From positions 62,001 to 126,000 of the forward strand of contig NZ_FOMS01000006.1 in NCBI RefSeq assembly GCF_900112685.1: 64,000 nt of DNA. Reading direction: 5' to 3'. Of this stretch, positions 61,774 through 64,000 are shown in pieces. The position numbers and the translations under genes are program-made. Positions within the stretch are counted from its first letter, which is position 1. Every line of letters begins with the position of its first letter. The notes under the pieces were generated by a model, which was not told the origin of the DNA, ran no database searches, and saw only the letters and a list, made by a program, of their open reading frames with translations. This DNA is from Roseivivax sediminis. GTDB taxonomy: Bacteria > Pseudomonadota > Alphaproteobacteria > Rhodobacterales > Rhodobacteraceae.

Positions 61774-61800
61774 GCCCCGCCCGGAATTTCTGGGCGGGGC
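61774..61800 (+). terminator. 9-bp GC hairpin after DUF736
   Basis: GCCCCGCCC and GGGCGGGGC pair around a 9-base loop GGAATTTCT, 14 bases after the DUF736 stop. There is no T-tract. It is a likely terminator. Confidence 0.65.
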
Positions 61801-61948
61801 CTATCGCATGAGAACGACCGAAGCAGCCGGATGCGTTTCATCCGCGACCGTCATCGAAACTGACTGTGCAGGCTGGCCTCGTCGGTCAAGAACGGCGATT
61901 ACGGATAGGTATCCAGCTCAACCTACACCGTCTGAAGACACGCTTGAG

Positions 61949-62320
61949 TCAGGAACGGCGGAGCCGCTTTATCCGGTCCATCAGTTGCTGCGGGTGATAG
62001 GGATGGTCCAGCGGGCCTTCTTTACACAGATCGTCCGCTGCGGCTGAAGTTCGCTCCGCCGAGCGGGTGACGATGACCTTGATCCCCGGTCTGCGTTCCC
62101 TCGCCTGCGCCGACAGCTGAAATCCGCTGGCGTCTCGCAACTCAACATCTGTAACGAGCACTTGGACGTCGTGCGAGCCCAGCACTTCAATAGCCTCCGC
62201 TGCGTTCGTGGCCTCAATCACTCGGTAGCCACAGCCGCGCAAATACTTCGACACTGTGGCCCGCAGAAGAGGATCGGTCTCCACCAGCAGAATGGTCCCA
62301 AGTTCCGCCGATGGACTCAT
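61949..62320 (-). CDS. Stand-alone receiver-domain protein lacking the conserved lysine
   Basis: A 123-residue receiver domain with acidic residues in LLVETDP, phospho-acceptor D58 in LVTDVELRDASG and a Thr in VIVTRSAE. The conserved Lys-Pro of receivers (KP) is replaced by His in LDHPYHPQ, which may alter phosphorylation signalling. There is no output domain. No kinase is adjacent in the window. It lies between DUF736 and the IS3 element. Confidence 0.8.
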   Translation of the reverse strand: MSPSAELGTILLVETDPLLRATVSKYLRGCGYRVIEATNAAEAIEVLGSHDVQVLVTDVELRDASGFQLSAQARERRPGIKVIVTRSAERTSAAADDLCKEGPLDHPYHPQQLMDRIKRLRRS

Positions 62321-62409
62321 AGATCCTTGATCTCCACAAGCCTTCTTAGCGTGGTGGCAACATCTAGAACTGAACCGCCCCGGATTTGCCGGAGGCCGTT
62401 TCGTTTAAG

Positions 62410-63315
62410 TCACGCTGCCATGGCGGGTTCTTCCAGCATGGCGTAGTAGCGTTCCTCGGCTTCGGCCGGCGGGATGTTGCCGATGGGCTCCAGCAGCCGG
62501 CGATTGTTGAACCAGTCGACCCAGGTCAGCGTGGCGAACTCGACGGCCTCGAAGGAGCGCCATGGTCCGCGTCGATGGATCACCTCGGCCTTGTAGAGGC
62601 CGTTGATCGTTTCGGCGAGCGCATTGTCATAGGAATCTCCCACGCTGCCGACAGAGGGCTCGATGCCCGCTTCGGCCAGGCGCTCGGTGTAGCGGATACT
62701 GACATATTGAGACCCCCTGTCGGAATGGTGCACCAGGCCGCCGCGATGGATAGGCCGCCGTTCGTGCAGGGCCTGTTCGAGAGCATCGAGGACGAAGCTC
62801 GCATGGGCGGTCCTGCTCACCCGCCAGCCGACGATGCGGCGAGCATAGGCATCGATGACGAAGGCCACATAGACGAAGCCCGACCAGGTGCTGACATAGG
62901 TGAAGTCCGAGAGCCAGAGCATGTTCGGGGCCGGGGCATGGAAGACCCGGTTCACATGATCGCGTGGACATGGCGCGGCCTTGTCCTGCACCGTGGTGCG
63001 GATGGGTTTGCCGCGAATGACCCCGTAAAGGCCGAGGTCGGCCATCAGCCGCTCGACCGTGCAACGCGCGATGGCGAAGCCTTCGCGCAGCATCTGCCGC
63101 CAGACCTTCCGTGCGCCATACACCTCGAAGTTCTCGGCGAAGACACGCTCGATCTCCGGCTTCAGCGCCAGGTCCCGCTTCGCCCGCGCAGACAGCTTCT
63201 CGGGATCGGCCCGCTTGGCGACATGGTCGCGGTAGGTCGACGGGGCGATCGGCAGCACCTTGCAGATCGGCTCGACCCCATGCGCCTCGCGGTGATCGTC
63301 GATGAACGCGATCAT
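62410..63315 (-). CDS. IS3-family transposase OrfB (DDE integrase)
   Basis: A 301-residue transposase with a HTH_21-like start ([15 protein letters not shown]) and an rve-type DDE core. The catalytic residues are D in WLSDFTYV, D in [10 protein letters not shown] and E in [12 protein letters not shown], with ending [20 protein letters not shown]. Its ATG overlaps the orfA stop (ATGA). It should act as an OrfAB fusion by frameshift or by coupled translation. Confidence 0.93.
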   Translation of the reverse strand: MIAFIDDHREAHGVEPICKVLPIAPSTYRDHVAKRADPEKLSARAKRDLALKPEIERVFAENFEVYGARKVWRQMLREGFAIARCTVERLMADLGLYGVIRGKPIRTTVQDKAAPCPRDHVNRVFHAPAPNMLWLSDFTYVSTWSGFVYVAFVIDAYARRIVGWRVSRTAHASFVLDALEQALHERRPIHRGGLVHHSDRGSQYVSIRYTERLAEAGIEPSVGSVGDSYDNALAETINGLYKAEVIHRRGPWRSFEAVEFATLTWVDWFNNRRLLEPIGNIPPAEAEERYYAMLEEPAMAA

Positions 63316-63641
63316 CGTTTGAATGGGCGGTCGAGCTCCGCCTGGGCAAAATAAGCGGAAGCCTTGCGCAGGATCTCATTGGCCTGCCGAAGCTCGCGGT
63401 TCTCCCGCTCAAGTGCCTTCATCTTCTCGGCCATCTCGGTCGGGACCCCAGCTCGCTTGCCGGCGTCGACCTCGGCCTTCTTCACCCAATCCAGCAGGGT
63501 GTGCGTCGAGCAGCCGATCTTGGCGGCTATCGACTGGCAGGCCGTCCAGCGGGAGGAATGATCAGCCTCATGATCCAACACCAACCGCACCGCACGCTCG
63601 CGCACTTCAGGGGAAAACTTGTTCGTCGTTTTGCTCGTCAT
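63312..63641 (-). CDS. IS3-family transposase OrfA
   Basis: A 109-residue protein with a helix-turn-helix ([20 protein letters not shown]) and a leucine-zipper-like coil ([22 protein letters not shown]), ending FFAQAELDR-like ([12 protein letters not shown]). It is the DNA-binding subunit of an IS3-family transposase. It is complete and in the usual position upstream of orfB. Confidence 0.93.
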   Translation of the reverse strand: MTSKTTNKFSPEVRERAVRLVLDHEADHSSRWTACQSIAAKIGCSTHTLLDWVKKAEVDAGKRAGVPTEMAEKMKALERENRELRQANEILRKASAYFAQAELDRPFKR

Positions 63642-63697
63642 GGCTCCATCCTATTTGGAAGTTGGAGCCTCCTGTCTTTGCAGAATCCGCTATCTAG

Positions 63698-63841
63698 GAT
63701 GGTGCGGGCGGCATCCCGCGAGCCTCCGGGGCCATCAACGAAGCCCGTTTGCCGGCAAGGGAGCCGCCCGTTTCTTCGCATTCATCCTGAACAGTTGATT
63801 GGGGCTGTTGGCGCAGACCCCGCAGAACAGGAACAGGAGAC
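63698..63841 (+). ncRNA. Putative IS110 left end with bridge RNA region
   Basis: About 145 noncoding bases between the IS3 right end and the IS110 transposase start. They contain several potential stems, such as GGGCGGCATCCCGC near 63,707-63,720. In the IS110 group the left end encodes a bridge RNA that guides the recombinase, so such an RNA is expected here. The exact boundary and the fold were not determined. Confidence 0.35.
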
Positions 63842-64000
63842 ATGATGGACCAGATCTACATCGGCGTCGATGTCGCCAAGGCGTGGCTCGACATCTACCA
63901 TCCAGCCCGGGGAGCCAAGCGGATAGAGAACACACCGCTCAGTGTCCGCAGCTTCGCCCGGAAGGCCGCGCGCGAGGGTGTCTGGGTGATCTTCGAGGCC
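63842..64000 (+). CDS. IS110-family transposase, 3' truncated by window edge
   Basis: The first 53 residues of a DEDD-type recombinase. The opening IYIGVDVAKAWLDIYHP contains the first catalytic Asp in the IGVDVAK motif diagnostic of IS110 transposases. A second ATG at 63,845 is equally possible. The rest lies beyond the window. Confidence 0.85.
   Translation, partial: MMDQIYIGVDVAKAWLDIYHPARGAKRIENTPLSVRSFARKAAREGVWVIFEA

Larger units (their letters stand above)
62371..63690 (-). mobile_element. IS3-family insertion sequence
   Basis: An element of about 1.3 kb with overlapping orfA and orfB on the minus strand. The left end is near TGAACCGCCCCGG (62,371). The right end is less clear, around 63,665-63,690, where GGAGGC is shared in inverted orientation. 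The hexamer ATCTAG occurs at 62,362-62,367 and 63,692-63,697 and could be a target duplication, longer than usual for the family. Both genes look intact. Confidence 0.75.

Overview
The window is high-GC DNA from an alphaproteobacterium, most likely a Rhodobacteraceae/Roseobacter-type organism. The basis is the codon usage, the che gene content and order, betaine uptake beside a flavin-dependent demethylase, and an integrative element of the ArdC/DUF2958/ParB-like/strawberry-notch/Toprim/DUF2493/DUF736 type. This is inference from gene content; no marker gene such as rRNA is present.

Positions 1 to about 27.76 kb look like host chromosome. In order they hold: the 3' end of a CorC/HlyC CBS-domain gene; a HisKA_2-type sensor kinase; a MobA/MocA-like nucleotidyltransferase; a large Ig-repeat/RTX/Hint secreted protein; and a minus-strand chemotaxis operon. 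The operon reads Cache protein, MCP, CheD, STAS, CheY, CheA, CheW, CheR, CheY and a small DxxxQ protein, with no CheB in the window. Then come xylulokinase; a betaine-type ABC transporter with three tandem substrate-binding proteins feeding one permease and one ATPase; a DrrAB-like exporter; and a flavin-dependent demethylase divergent from a TetR regulator. Betaine-type uptake and N-demethylation are likely functionally linked.

At 27,764 to 27,808 the 3' half of a tRNA-Arg gene lies next to a tyrosine integrase. I read this as the left end of an integrative element that runs past the right edge of the window, so it is at least 36 kb long. Just inside the integrase is a cargo block: a protein with a HEPN-type RxxxxH motif, divergent from a second RxxxxH protein and a 1097-residue NERD nuclease/NACHT-like STAND ATPase. 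Next come a MerR-like regulator with two 21-bp operator-like palindromes, a DUF1778/GNAT toxin-antitoxin pair, and a tightly overlapping three-gene operon of unknown function. The element backbone follows: ardC split by a 2.34-kb group II intron, DUF2958, a ParB-like protein, a methyltransferase/strawberry-notch helicase, a Toprim protein, DUF2493 and DUF736. Three backbone genes are preceded by similar nested hairpins with a GAGAGA loop. A GNAT protein with an Eco1/ESCO-type zinc finger sits among them.

A second cargo block at 55.4 to 59.6 kb is a complete short type II CBASS system: CD-NTase, E2-like protein and patatin phospholipase. It is divergent from a CapH/CapP-like repressor and metalloprotease pair, with a palindrome covering both candidate -35 boxes. 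The right end holds a receiver-domain protein, an IS3-family element and the start of an IS110-family element.

The best candidates for undescribed biology are the HEPN/HEPN/NERD-STAND cassette (29.7 to 35.6 kb), the three-gene operon at 37.6 to 39.8 kb, the repeated GAGAGA-loop leaders and the ESCO-like acetyltransferase.
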